A DNA stretch of 37,727 nt from Pirellulaceae bacterium (GCA_022448645.1 JAKVBZ010000049.1:1-37727), one strand, 5' to 3'. Counted from the stretch's first letter, positions 1-8,894 are shown. The notes: generated by a model from the sequence alone, not told the origin. Numbers and translations: made by a program.

Positions 1-43
1 TGCAGTGAAGTCCTGTGGTTGCGGTAGCTCCTTCCAGGCTTAA
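1..43 (+). CDS. C-terminus of an A-type Fe-S cluster carrier (IscA/ErpA/SufA-like), cut by window start
   Basis: One frame reads the last 13 residues of a protein, ending in KSCGCGSSFQA followed by TAA at 41-43. The CGCGSSF tail is the hallmark C-terminal motif of HesB/IscA-family Fe-S carriers. Its two cysteines, with a third located upstream outside the window, bind iron or the cluster. The other two plus-strand frames stop almost at once. A terminator hairpin lies about 90 bases downstream, as expected for a gene ending here. Only the tail is visible, so IscA, ErpA and SufA cannot be told apart. Confidence 0.7.
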   Translation, partial: AVKSCGCGSSFQA

Positions 44-72
44 CTGAGTGAGTCTTGTTTGGCGGGCTCTCT

Positions 73-100
73 TGTCCGCTAAGTAGTGTCCGCTAAGTAG
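73..100 (+). repeat. Perfect 14-bp tandem duplication
   Basis: The unit TGTCCGCTAAGTAG occurs twice back to back (73-86 and 87-100), between the end of the Fe-S carrier gene and its terminator. It probably arose by slippage. No function is visible. Confidence 0.8.
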
Positions 101-129
101 TGGCGGCAAACAAACTGAGATGCGATCAG

Positions 130-163
130 ACGCGGCGTCAGGGGTTCCTGACGTCGCGTTTTT
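130..163 (+). terminator. Rho-independent terminator after the Fe-S carrier gene
   Basis: A 13-bp stem (130-142 paired with 147-159, one G-T wobble) with loop GGTT is followed by a run of five T ending at 163. It lies about 90 bases after the stop codon at 43 and has the classic intrinsic terminator form. Confidence 0.8.
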
Positions 164-541
164 ATTTGGTTTCCTGCTGTCCCCTGAAAGGGGGAAGGAC
201 GAACCATAGCACTCCTAGGGCATACACTGGCCCAGTGGACAGTCACCAATGCTGTTAGCCAATATCACCAGGCCTCAATGCTTTCGGTTCTAGTGCTACA
301 ACACTTGGGTTGAATGAACGAGACGGATGGAAAGGTGAGGTAAGGGAATCCCTTAGGTTTCAGTGTTCAGGTTTTAGGTCTCGAAACTCCGTCAACCTGA
401 GATCCGGACACTGACATAAAACGGTAGATCGATGGCTGCACGTTAACATAGTTGAAAACGCACTGAAGGCTGGGAATAATACGAACAGCCTCGAGTCGCT
501 GGTTGTCGTGATACCAAGGGATGAACGGAAGGAAAAAGCGG
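164..541. other. Intergenic region upstream of the isochorismatase-ThuA gene
   Basis: No supportable gene. It holds a short hairpin at 181-193 (CCCCT-GAA-AGGGG) and a near-perfect palindrome CACTGG-C-CCAGTG at 225-237. The palindrome has the size and symmetry of an operator but no known regulator match. The promoter of the next gene should lie here; I could not pick a convincing -35/-10 pair. Confidence 0.4.
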
Positions 542-2182
542 ATGAAACCTGGTTGGATCAATTTCATGTTTTTCTTTTTCATGTCGTTCGCCTGCTTGTG
601 GTGCGATTCACGTAACGATGCGTCTGAGCGGTCCTTAGCTGCCGGAAAGTCGTTGGAGCTTGAGCTTCGTGCCCGCGTGGAAACTGGCCAGGAGAGTGGG
701 CGATTTCATGTGACCAGGCAAGCGGTGAATTGGAGTCCTCAGCAGACGGCGGTCATCATCTGTGATATGTGGGACCTGCATAGTTGTCTCAACGCCACGC
801 GGCGTGGTGCGGAAATGGTTCCCCGCATGAACAAGTTCGTCGCAAACGCGCGTGCTCGAGGAGTTACGATTATTCACGCGCCGAGCAGTTGTATGGCTGC
901 CTATGATGGCCATCCGGCACGGCGAAATACCGAATCCGTTCCAATGGCTCAGGATTTGCCTAGGGATATCAAAAAGTGGTGCTACGTCATTCCCTCCGAA
1001 GAACAAGGTGAGTACCCAATTGATCAGTCTGACGGAGGAGACGATGACGAACCTGCAGCACATGCTGCATGGGCCAAAAAACTGGCCGACATGGGACGTA
1101 ATCCGAAGGAGCCTTGGAAGAGTCAAGTGGACGCGCTGCAGATTCAGAGTGGGGACTTTATCAGCGATGAGGGAGATAGGATTTGGAGCATTTTGGAGCA
1201 TCGAAATGTCTCGAATGTGATATTGGTCGGCGTCCATACCAATATGTGCGTGCTTGGCCGTCCATTTGGTCTGCGGCAAATGGCCAAGAATGGAAAAAAT
1301 GTTGTGTTGGTGCGTGACCTGACGGATACGATGTACAACCCTCGAATGCCTCCTTATGTAAGCCATTTTTCCGGTACGGACTTTATTGTCCACCATATTG
1401 AAAAGTTTGTTTGCCCGACCATCACAAGTGATCAGCTTCTTGGTGGCCGGCCTTTTCGGTTCGTAAACGACCACCGTCCACGGCTGGTGATGGTCATTGC
1501 CGAACAGGAATACAATACTCGGCAGACGTTGCCAGAGTTTGCCAGCCAACACCTGGCTAAGCATTTCAGTATCGATTACGTGTTTGCCAACGAACAGGAT
1601 CGTAATGATTTGCCGGGCCTGGAAACGCTTGACGATGCTGACTTGGCTGTGATCAGCGTGCGCAGGCGCGTGTTGCCTAAATCACAGCTTGACGCGGTGC
1701 GTAGATTCGTCGCGGCCGGTAAACCTTTGATTGGGATCCGCACGGCCAGTCACGCTTTTGCGCTGCGCGATGCAACCCTGCCGGCTGGACGTTATGCTTG
1801 GGAGGAATTCGATGCGGACGTGATCGGCGGCCACTATACGGGCCATTCAGGAGAGGGCAGTCACGTGGCGATTAAAGCCGCGGTTCAAGTGCACCCTATC
1901 TTGACGGAGGTCAATCCTGCTGGGCTACAAGGCAACGGAACGCTATATTTTGTCAGTCCGCTAGCTGATACTGCGTCTGGTTTGCTCACCGGTACGATTC
2001 CGGATTTTCCGGCTGAACCTGTGGCTTGGCTTAACCGTCGTCGAGACGGGGGCCGTACGTTCTACACGTCTTTGGGCCATCCCAAGGATTTCGAGTCGCC
2101 TGAGTTCAATCGTTTGCTGCGTGGTGCGATTTACTGGCTGGCCGGTGTCGAATTGTCCGACCGGGTCGAGCACGGCGAGTAA
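542..2182 (+). CDS. Secreted isochorismatase-like cysteine hydrolase fused to a ThuA-like domain
   Basis: 546 residues. I chose the ATG at 542 because GGAAGGA lies 8 bases upstream; the ATG at 521 has no spaced ribosome site. The N-terminus is a hydrophobic, Phe-rich export signal (about residues 4-20). Residues about 65-295 form an isochorismatase-type fold, with the first catalytic Asp in VIICDMWD (D75) and the nucleophile in GVHTNMCVLGRPFG (C236). By eye, the usual catalytic Lys position holds Gln (about 200). An acidic insert lies around 160-180. Residues about 310-530 resemble ThuA / class I amidotransferase-like domains: a VMVIAEQEYNT start, then DLAVISVRRR, a RRFVAAGKPLIGIRT strand-turn and a DVIGGHYTGH segment. 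Both domain types are abundant in planctomycetes and linked to carbohydrate or amide metabolism. The substrate is unknown. It is probably periplasmic and transcribed alone. Confidence 0.85.
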   Translation: MKPGWINFMFFFFMSFACLWCDSRNDASERSLAAGKSLELELRARVETGQESGRFHVTRQAVNWSPQQTAVIICDMWDLHSCLNATRRGAEMVPRMNKFVANARARGVTIIHAPSSCMAAYDGHPARRNTESVPMAQDLPRDIKKWCYVIPSEEQGEYPIDQSDGGDDDEPAAHAAWAKKLADMGRNPKEPWKSQVDALQIQSGDFISDEGDRIWSILEHRNVSNVILVGVHTNMCVLGRPFGLRQMAKNGKNVVLVRDLTDTMYNPRMPPYVSHFSGTDFIVHHIEKFVCPTITSDQLLGGRPFRFVNDHRPRLVMVIAEQEYNTRQTLPEFASQHLAKHFSIDYVFANEQDRNDLPGLETLDDADLAVISVRRRVLPKSQLDAVRRFVAAGKPLIGIRTASHAFALRDATLPAGRYAWEEFDADVIGGHYTGHSGEGSHVAIKAAVQVHPILTEVNPAGLQGNGTLYFVSPLADTASGLLTGTIPDFPAEPVAWLNRRRDGGRTFYTSLGHPKDFESPEFNRLLRGAIYWLAGVELSDRVEHGE

Positions 2183-2383
2183 TCGTTTACCACTACCATT
2201 CCGCCTAACGGCGCTGCCTGGCATGTCTCTGCTGCTCGAACTGACGAAGTTGCCTGTCGAAAGCCTTTCCTGCCCCGTTCTCAAACCGTCCTACGGATTT
2301 CATCCAGATCGTGATACACTTGAGGGCCTGAACGCTATCATGGAATTCACTGATTTAGCATCTTATGGATAAGGGTCGATGCT

Positions 2384-3628
2384 GTGTCTGCACAGAATAA
2401 AATACATATCGTTGGAATTGGCGATGACGGCCTCGAAGGCATCACAGCAGCAGCTCGGTCGCTTATCGATGAGGCGACGTTGATTTTAGGTACCGAGAAA
2501 CTGTTGGCACGGATCAATCGAGATGGGGTCAAGAAAATAACGATAACGGTAGACCTTTCTGTGGTCCCACAACAAATTGCCGATCATGCTGACGAAAAGA
2601 TCGTCATTTTGGCGACCGGCGATCCGTTGTTTTACGGTGTTGCGCGATACTTGTGCGAGCAGTGTGGTAAAGACCGTTTCGATGTGGTACCTCACGTAAG
2701 CTCGATGCAACTCGCATTTGCGCGCGTGAAAGAGAGTTGGGAGGAAGCTTACTTAACAGATCTGGCGAACCAACATCTGGACCATGTTGTCGAACGTATC
2801 CGGACCACAGAGAAGGCTGGATTATTTACCACTGAGGCGACACCGCCTGCTGCTGTGGGGCGAGCTTTGTTAGATCGCGGTATTGATTATTTTACTGCGT
2901 TTGTGTGCGAGAATCTGGGGTCGCCCGACGAACGAGTTACGCATGCGGAGCTTAAAGAACTCGCCAGCCATCAGTTTTCCTCGCTGAATGTAATGATCTT
3001 GGTGCGTAAGCCCAACGCACCGGATCGGCCTAGGGAGATGATCGGCCATCGGTTGTTTGGGAATCCGGATGAAGATTTTTTGCAGTCCCAGCCTAAGCGA
3101 GGCCTGTTGACTCCAGCGGAAGTTCGTGCGATCGCGTTATCAGCGCTTGATCTAGGGCCTGCAAGCACCGTGTGGGACGTGGGGGCTGGCAGCGGGGCCG
3201 TGGCCATTGAAGCTGCTCAGTTGGCACCTAATGGACGCGTTTATGCTATCGAGATGGACGCCGAAGACCATCAGTTGATCATGGCAAACGCAGAGCGGTT
3301 TGGTGTCGCTAACTTAGTGCCTGTATTAGGTGAGGCCCCATCCGCCTGGGAAAAATTGCCGGACCCGGACGCGATTTTTGTAGGGGGTGCAGGTCGTCAT
3401 GTTCGTGGAATTGTGGAAGAGGCTTTTGTCAGGCTTCGTGATGGTGGCCGGTTAGTAGCGAATGTGGGAAGTGTAGAAAATCTAGCTGCCGTTCACGAAT
3501 GTTTGCAGAAGGCTTCTAATCAAGCACAGGTGTGGATGGTGAACGTGTCGCGTGGAACGGAGCAGCTCGATAGGCTTCGGTTTGAATCGCTCAATCCGAC
3601 GTTTTTGGTCGGCGCTGTGAAGGGCTGA
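2384..3628 (+). CDS. cobL: Precorrin-6Y C5,15-methyltransferase (decarboxylating), CbiE-CbiT fusion
   Basis: 414 residues, GTG start with AAGGG about 8 bases upstream. CobL methylates C5 and C15 of precorrin-6Y and decarboxylates the acetate side chain at C12, a step of corrin ring synthesis. The N-terminal half is a tetrapyrrole methylase (CbiE): it begins IHIVGIGDDGLEG and has GDPLFYGVARYL near residue 80. The C-terminal half (about 235-414) is a class I SAM methyltransferase (CbiT) with GLLTPAEVRA, the SAM-binding VWDVGAGSGAVAIEAA and DAIFVGGAGRH. The length is typical of the fused enzyme. No other cobalamin gene is in the window, so it stands apart from any cob/cbi cluster here. It converges with the birA gene, 14 bases away. 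Confidence 0.93.
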   Translation: MSAQNKIHIVGIGDDGLEGITAAARSLIDEATLILGTEKLLARINRDGVKKITITVDLSVVPQQIADHADEKIVILATGDPLFYGVARYLCEQCGKDRFDVVPHVSSMQLAFARVKESWEEAYLTDLANQHLDHVVERIRTTEKAGLFTTEATPPAAVGRALLDRGIDYFTAFVCENLGSPDERVTHAELKELASHQFSSLNVMILVRKPNAPDRPREMIGHRLFGNPDEDFLQSQPKRGLLTPAEVRAIALSALDLGPASTVWDVGAGSGAVAIEAAQLAPNGRVYAIEMDAEDHQLIMANAERFGVANLVPVLGEAPSAWEKLPDPDAIFVGGAGRHVRGIVEEAFVRLRDGGRLVANVGSVENLAAVHECLQKASNQAQVWMVNVSRGTEQLDRLRFESLNPTFLVGAVKG

Positions 3629-3642
3629 GTAGCTGGTGATTC

Positions 3643-4446
3643 TCAGGCGAGTTGCACGCGGCCAGCATAGAATGTTTGCCGGCCGTCTTCATTTTTAATC
3701 ACTAAGGCTCCGTCATGAGCGATTCCCTGGCATACTCCTTGAATTCGTTGTTTCCCAATCTCGAGTGCCACTTGGCGTCCGGTCAAAAAGCAATGATCGC
3801 TCCAGTGCTGAAGTAAGGTGCTTTGATCCTCCGCCAGTTGCTGGAAGTGATCTAGCATCTGCCGAGCGATTGCTCCCAATAACGCGACTAAGTCGGTTCT
3901 TTCTGCTGTAGTTGCCAACAGAGATGTGGCCAAAGGTTTTATTTCGGATGGTGCAGAGTCCATGGGGTCATTCACGTTGACGCCCACGCCAATCACCAGC
4001 AGATTTGAGTTCAAGGGCACGGGTTCGAGAAGTAAACCTGCCAGCTTTTGTGAGTTCAGAAAAACATCGTTGGGCCATTTCAGTTGAAGGCAATCACGGG
4101 ACTGTGGTTGAGTTTCCAGGATGCCTGCGCGTACCCCCAAAGCAGCTGCTAAGGACAATTGCGGTAAATTGGCCGTTCCCAGTCCGAAGTCTTGCAGGTT
4201 GCAGATCAATGAAAAAGTCAGTGAACCGGTCGATGAATACCAACGGTTCGTTCTCTGTCCACGACCACTTGTTTGTTCGCCAGCGACGACGATTTGTGGG
4301 AAGGGTTCTGGGGTGGATTGAGCCAATTGTAAAGCGCGGTCGTTGGTGGAACCGAGCGACGTGTGGAACTCAACCTGCACGACCGGCACGTCGGTTAACA
4401 GCCTGTCAGCGCCTTCTGCGTCAATCTTATTCCAACAAGGCTTCAT
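3643..4446 (-). CDS. birA: Biotin--[acetyl-CoA-carboxylase] ligase
   Basis: 267 residues. It activates biotin with ATP and attaches it to the carrier protein of biotin-dependent carboxylases. Visible motifs are FHTSLGSTNDRA (about 27-38), the nucleotide loop GEQTSGRGQRTNRW (56-69), KWPNDVFLN (123-131), KLAGLLLEP and VIGVGVNVN. There is no N-terminal winged-helix domain, so this is a monofunctional ligase rather than the repressor type. I chose the ATG at 4446 because it forms an ATGA overlap with the stop of the upstream hydrolase. A GTG nine codons earlier (4473) would also be in frame, but those codons only re-read the hydrolase end. The stop is 14 bases from that of cobL, which converges. 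Confidence 0.92.
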   Translation of the reverse strand: MKPCWNKIDAEGADRLLTDVPVVQVEFHTSLGSTNDRALQLAQSTPEPFPQIVVAGEQTSGRGQRTNRWYSSTGSLTFSLICNLQDFGLGTANLPQLSLAAALGVRAGILETQPQSRDCLQLKWPNDVFLNSQKLAGLLLEPVPLNSNLLVIGVGVNVNDPMDSAPSEIKPLATSLLATTAERTDLVALLGAIARQMLDHFQQLAEDQSTLLQHWSDHCFLTGRQVALEIGKQRIQGVCQGIAHDGALVIKNEDGRQTFYAGRVQLA

Positions 4447-5330
4447 GCTAACCAATCGGTCACGAGGTTCCACACTTGTTCACGGCAGCTTGTGTAGACA
4501 TGATCTGCTCCTAATGGAGAAGCAAATGTAAGGTGTTCGAGTTCGGTTTGAAGGTGTTCCAGGTGATCCGGCATACCACGAAATGCGGGGACGGTTTCGG
4601 CTTCCATGCTGCCAATGACAACGAGGATCGGCACGCGGATTTGGTGTAGCCATGGTAGGTAATCACATGGACTGTCGGGGCCATATTTTTGCAGGAAAGT
4701 TCTCGCCGAAATCAGTAGGGGTACTGGTGATGTGACTTCCATTAAACTGTCAGGTTGCCCATCTTGAACGAGCCGTTCCGCCAGGGAAATGTTTTGTGCA
4801 AAGGATGGATCTTCTGGAGCGGCACACAATTGTTCGTGAGCCAGTCGAGGAGGCGATAATGCTACCAGATGCGTGACGTGAGGATGTGGGTCGGAAGCCA
4901 TATAGTAGATGGACTTGACAGCTCCCAAGCTGTGGCCACAGATGCCGATCCGTTGGTAGCCTCTGGATAGAGCAGCTTCGACCCATGCCCGGCAGTCGTG
5001 GCTGCAGGCGAGAACATCTTCGTACGCGGCTCCCATACGACCTCGATTCATGGGAGTGGCTCGAGACCGGCTGGCGGCTCGGTGGACTAGGTCGTGTCCA
5101 CGGTTGTTTACTTGCATCACGGCGCAGCCATATTGCAGTAGAATTTCACAAAGTCCATTGTAGAGATTGCCTTGATAGAAATTGCCTCCTACTCCGTGGT
5201 GTAGGATCATCACGTCAACCTGAAGCCCAGCCTCTGAAGCCGCTTGTCGTGCCGAGTCGCTGGGCGTATGCAGGAAGCCGTCTAGTCGGATCCCATCGGC
5301 TGTTTCACATTCCACGAGTTGTCCATACAT
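4443..5330 (-). CDS. Alpha/beta hydrolase (serine hydrolase family)
   Basis: 295 residues with ATG start and GGAGA about 7 bases upstream. The fold is shown by an HHGVGGNFYQ oxyanion-loop segment (44-53), VMQVNNRGHD, the nucleophile elbow CGHSLGAVKS (Ser134), VALSPPR, an ILVVIGSMEAE strand near the acid residue, and GADHVYTS with the likely catalytic His277. No signal peptide, so it is probably cytoplasmic. It resembles esterase or dienelactone-hydrolase-like proteins; the substrate cannot be read from sequence. The stop codon overlaps the birA start as ATGA, indicating a two-gene operon with translational coupling. Confidence 0.85.
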   Translation of the reverse strand: MYGQLVECETADGIRLDGFLHTPSDSARQAASEAGLQVDVMILHHGVGGNFYQGNLYNGLCEILLQYGCAVMQVNNRGHDLVHRAASRSRATPMNRGRMGAAYEDVLACSHDCRAWVEAALSRGYQRIGICGHSLGAVKSIYYMASDPHPHVTHLVALSPPRLAHEQLCAAPEDPSFAQNISLAERLVQDGQPDSLMEVTSPVPLLISARTFLQKYGPDSPCDYLPWLHQIRVPILVVIGSMEAETVPAFRGMPDHLEHLQTELEHLTFASPLGADHVYTSCREQVWNLVTDWLA

Positions 5331-5474
5331 GCTCGTTCTCCAATCATTTCAGAATTAAGCTACAATAGCCTCACTTCGACCGCAAGCAAGCTGTCGCGGG
5401 ATAGATAGACCTGATTTACAGCGACGAGGCGCGTCACACGTGTCGGACAGCGCAGGATTTTAATCTGGGGGGAA

Positions 5475-6287
5475 ATGTCGATGCAACTTTCCGAATTGTT
5501 TTGTTTACAGGGGCAAGTCGCCGTGGTGACCGGTGGCTCACGTCATCTGGGATACGATATTGCGGAAGTACTGGGCCAAGCCGGATGCGACTTGGTGATC
5601 ACGTCGCGTCAATTGGACTCGGCCCGAGAGGCGGCTGAACGCCTGCAAGAGGTGACGCAGCGCGAGGTGTTGCCCTTGGCGCTGGATCTTACCGACTCCG
5701 CGGCCATTCCCGCTTTCATGGAACAAGCGTGGTCTTGGAAAGGGAAAGTCAACGTCTTGGTCAATAATGCAGGGGGTGGTATTGGCGAGTCACCCGGTCA
5801 CTTGTTTCAACGGGAGACACAAGACATTGTTGACATGATTTCGCTGAATCTCACTGGTCCCCTGCTTTGTTGCAAGGCTTTTTCGCCGAAGATGGCAGAG
5901 CAAGGTTCCGGAAAAATTATCAATATCGCGTCCATCGCTGGGATACTTGGGCGTGACCGACGTATGTATGAGAAAAACCAAATGTCAGGGCAACCGATCG
6001 AGTATGCGGCAGCCAAGGCGGGGATCATCGGTATGACAATGGACCTGGCCGGACTACTGACGCCATTAGGAGTTCAAGTCAATTCGATTTCGCCCGGTGG
6101 TTTTGGTCCGCAAGACAAGCTGCCACCCGGGTTCGCCGGCGACTACGGCGACCGTACTCCGGCTGGTCGGATGGGCTTGTATGGAAATGAAATCAAAGGA
6201 GCCGCATTGTATCTGGCTTCACCCGCGTCGAATTATGTGAGTGGTCACAACCTGGTTGTGGATGGCGGTTTCTCGATTTGGCACTGA
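5475..6287 (+). CDS. Short-chain dehydrogenase/reductase (SDR)
   Basis: 270 residues, ATG start behind a strong GGGGGGA at 5467-5473. A classical SDR: cofactor-binding TGGSRHLG (19-26), NNAG at 97-100, catalytic Ser153 in NIASIAG, and the YxxxK pair Tyr177/Lys181 in YAAAKAG. The end has the usual GHNLVVDGGFSIW. The closest familiar group is gluconate 5-dehydrogenase or 3-oxoacyl-ACP-reductase-like SDRs; the overall form suggests sugar or polyol oxidoreduction, but the substrate is not determined. It is transcribed divergently from the alpha/beta hydrolase-birA pair, with about 144 bases between starts. Confidence 0.9.
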   Translation: MSMQLSELFCLQGQVAVVTGGSRHLGYDIAEVLGQAGCDLVITSRQLDSAREAAERLQEVTQREVLPLALDLTDSAAIPAFMEQAWSWKGKVNVLVNNAGGGIGESPGHLFQRETQDIVDMISLNLTGPLLCCKAFSPKMAEQGSGKIINIASIAGILGRDRRMYEKNQMSGQPIEYAAAKAGIIGMTMDLAGLLTPLGVQVNSISPGGFGPQDKLPPGFAGDYGDRTPAGRMGLYGNEIKGAALYLASPASNYVSGHNLVVDGGFSIWH

Positions 6288-7023
6288 CGTTGGCGACTAC
6301 ATCATTTCGGAGAGGCGGATGTGATCTCACAGCGAGAGGTTTTGTCGGTAGCCACAAGATAACGTTGCGTGTCCTACGTTCCTGCTTTTACTGACATATT
6401 TGTTTTTCGTCTCGGTCGTCGCCCGCATTGGATTGGTCCCAGGACTTACAATGGTCCTGCAGGCAGTGCTTCGACAGTTACGGACACTTTCGGCCCAAAC
6501 GATATGGTGCCAGCGGCTGGATATGGGAACGTGCCACCCACGGCATCGCCGACAGCCGCTAGCGTTTTGCCCTCGAATCTTATCCCCGGCGTGGAATCCG
6601 AGATGGCTCAGGAATCCTCTGCAACGTCGGCTGACCGCCCGCAGGCATGGCTCGAATAAGGCAACGTAGAGGCCGTAAAACGCTTCTAACGACGCATCAT
6701 CAGGCTTGTTGGTCTCGATGAGAGTTCTCTCCCATCGCCTGCGTCGGGATATGGTTGTTTTCTGTGAGACTGGGATGTTCGACGGTGGTTTGGGTCTCTG
6801 GGAGAGGTTTGCCGGTTCTGCGGGTCGTATTGGCAGTTCCGAAAGTTCTAGTTCTCCACTTTGTACTGAACCGATGGATTCTATCGAGGATACCATTACC
6901 ACCAGTGGTAGGGATATCTTGAGAGGCGTCGGTTGTAGGGTACTTACAGCTGCTGCATGGCAATGTGCCACCCTGTGACGACGGTCGGTTGTTCGAAAGC
7001 ATTGTGTTTGGGGGGAGAACTTC
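6288..7023. other. Long intergenic region (736 bases) without a supportable gene
   Basis: Several overlapping open frames exist (for example 6369-6659 plus and a long antisense frame), but none has a ribosome site, a recognisable domain or natural composition. A short inverted repeat TACCAC-CA-GTGGTA lies near 6898-6911. The 3' end carries the leader of the BBP7 gene, including GGGGGGAGAA just before its GTG. Confidence 0.4.
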
Positions 7024-8565
7024 GTGCATTTCCACGCAGGTAGAAACGCGGCTTTCTCGCTAGTTCTGACTGGTTGTTTGGCGTTCCTGTGCCTCACAGT
7101 ACAACGCACCAGTCTCGGCGTGGAACCGATGACTCCGATGAATGTTGTGCCGGTCACAAATAGTGATGCCTCAACGACTGCGACAAGCCATCCGGTAAAA
7201 ACCGAGTTTAGGTTCAGCAGTGGTGAATTGTCTTTGGAGCGAGAGGCGCCGGCGAGGCTTGGTGCGTCACTGGATGTGCAGGTTCCCGTGGCACCAACCA
7301 CCATGCTTGCCGAGACCCCGTTTCCCGGTAGAGGATTTACCGATGTGTACCGAGCGGTCCCCAGCGTGCCTGCTCTTTCGTCTACAGGAACAATCACAGG
7401 TGCGTTTTTCACAGGATCCTATCAGCCCACTCAGCACAGCCAGTGTTCGTTTTCGGAATTAGCACCTTATGACGAGGGCAGTTCGTTGACTTCTGGTTCA
7501 GTGGTGGGAGGCATTCGTTCCAGATTGGCTCATCACCTTGGCAGCTTTTTTGGGGACCCCCACGGTATTTGCAGTAATCCTCGTCATTTTGATGTTTACA
7601 TAGGTTTGGTTGTGTTGGATCGGGACCTGGGCGCGGACCGAGTCGGGTACACGTCGGACGGCATCGGTGCAGCGAATGTGGTGCTCAGCACAGAAGATTT
7701 GGAAATGGAGGAACAACCTGGCATTCAATTGACGTTGACTCGGTCGATTCGAGCTGGGCGTACTTTGGAATTGAACTACATGGGCTTGGTGGAATGGAGT
7801 GCCGATGCCGCAGTAGAGAGTGGGACACACAATTTGTACTCCGCCCTCAGCGATTTCGGAACGAATCCCGGACCTCCAATTGCCGGGTTTTTGGACGCAG
7901 ACCAGGCTGTGCGGCAGGATATATCTTACAATTCGCGTCTACACAGTGTCGATTTGACGTTGCGTCAGCGGTATACCAGCGATCGTTGCCGTTTCAATTT
8001 TTCCCGGTCGGCAGGAATTCGCTTTGTCAGCTTAGATGAAGATTTTTCATACGATTCTAATGTCGAGCAGCACTTTGATCCGTTTTCCGACCCCAATAAC
8101 CCGACGGTACGCGGTCCCGCCTCGTTGGACTATGACATCGACGTGGAGAACGACTTGTTGGGAGCGCAAATTGGCGGTTCGGCGGAATGGTGTGTCATGC
8201 CGAAATGGCGTATCGGTGGAGAGATGCGAGTCGGGCTCTATCAGAATTTTGCCGAACAAGAAACTCGTATCCGCGGTACGACCCTTGACGACGAGATAAT
8301 ACGTGAGCATCGACTGGTCGAAGAGCCGTCGAGTGTCAGCGAATTGAGCGCTTACACGGTGTACCAAATCAACCCTCGCTGTAAGTTGCGAGTCGGTTAT
8401 TATTTGCTACACGTGACTCAATTGGTTTTGGCGCCCGATCAATTTAATGATTCACCCGCTTTTGTCTTTCCACCGCCTCCAGCAGTTCCTCGGTTACCCA
8501 CCATCAAGAACGAGGCTGATCTGTTTCTCTCAGGGTTCACGGCCGGTTTCGAGCTGATGTGGTAG
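7024..8565 (+). CDS. BBP7-type outer-membrane beta-barrel protein
   Basis: 513 residues. GTG start with GGGGGGAGAA 4-13 bases upstream. An N-terminal signal peptide (hydrophobic stretch about 11-29) is followed by a low-complexity linker. The C-terminal two thirds (about 190-513) has alternating strands: FDVYIGLVVLDRD, PGIQLTLTRSIRAGRTLELNYMG, SVDLTLRQRYTSDRCRFNFS, a GAQIGGSAEWCVMPKWRIGGEMRVG stretch, and a final FTAGFELMW ending in an aromatic residue, as outer-membrane barrels do. This matches the BBP7 (Pirellula/Rhodopirellula beta-barrel protein 7) family. Role unknown; probably a pore or surface protein. It is separated from the following metalloprotease by 437 bases. Confidence 0.8.
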   Translation: MHFHAGRNAAFSLVLTGCLAFLCLTVQRTSLGVEPMTPMNVVPVTNSDASTTATSHPVKTEFRFSSGELSLEREAPARLGASLDVQVPVAPTTMLAETPFPGRGFTDVYRAVPSVPALSSTGTITGAFFTGSYQPTQHSQCSFSELAPYDEGSSLTSGSVVGGIRSRLAHHLGSFFGDPHGICSNPRHFDVYIGLVVLDRDLGADRVGYTSDGIGAANVVLSTEDLEMEEQPGIQLTLTRSIRAGRTLELNYMGLVEWSADAAVESGTHNLYSALSDFGTNPGPPIAGFLDADQAVRQDISYNSRLHSVDLTLRQRYTSDRCRFNFSRSAGIRFVSLDEDFSYDSNVEQHFDPFSDPNNPTVRGPASLDYDIDVENDLLGAQIGGSAEWCVMPKWRIGGEMRVGLYQNFAEQETRIRGTTLDDEIIREHRLVEEPSSVSELSAYTVYQINPRCKLRVGYYLLHVTQLVLAPDQFNDSPAFVFPPPPAVPRLPTIKNEADLFLSGFTAGFELMW

Positions 8566-8636
8566 ATTCGGAGGCAGGTGCATGAGGATGCCTGGTTCGC
8601 TTCATTGGCGACGAGGGTGTAGCATTTGAAAAGTAA

Positions 8637-8655
8637 GGCAGGTTGAAAACCTGCC
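8637..8655. repeat. Perfect 8-bp inverted repeat, REP-like palindrome
   Basis: GGCAGGTT (8637-8644), loop GAA, AACCTGCC (8648-8655), flanked by GTAA and GTAGG. It lies about 70 bases after the BBP7 stop. There is no T-tract, so a simple intrinsic terminator is unlikely. It has the form of a dispersed extragenic palindrome. Confidence 0.55.
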
Positions 8656-8894
8656 GTAGGTGCCTAACTCTGGTTCGTTTAGCCTGATATAGGGACACAG
8701 ATGACGGACGATATATGTGTTCTTGTAGGCCTGTCGATTCACTCTAGAGCTCGCTTCCCCCAGAGGTATGTCAATTCACTCCTCAGCAGACTTCGAGGTA
8801 AACCTAAGCGGTTATCGCTCGATCCACACGAGCCATAGCGGATAACCGCAAAGGTGGCAGAATCTACATTCCTCCCCAATGTGCGGTGGTGAGC

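Noticed and set aside
635..1564. Minus-strand frame of 309 codons
   Set aside because: It is antisense to the well-supported isochorismatase-ThuA gene; a shadow.
6369..6659. Plus-strand frame of 96 codons in the gap before the BBP7 gene
   Set aside because: No ribosome site and no family features; an overlapping frame of equal size exists. It may be decayed coding matter, but this cannot be shown.
6327..7412. Long minus-strand open frame (361 codons)
   Set aside because: It lies antisense to the start of the BBP7 gene, has no known motif and odd composition (many Arg, Ser and Thr), and no ribosome site.
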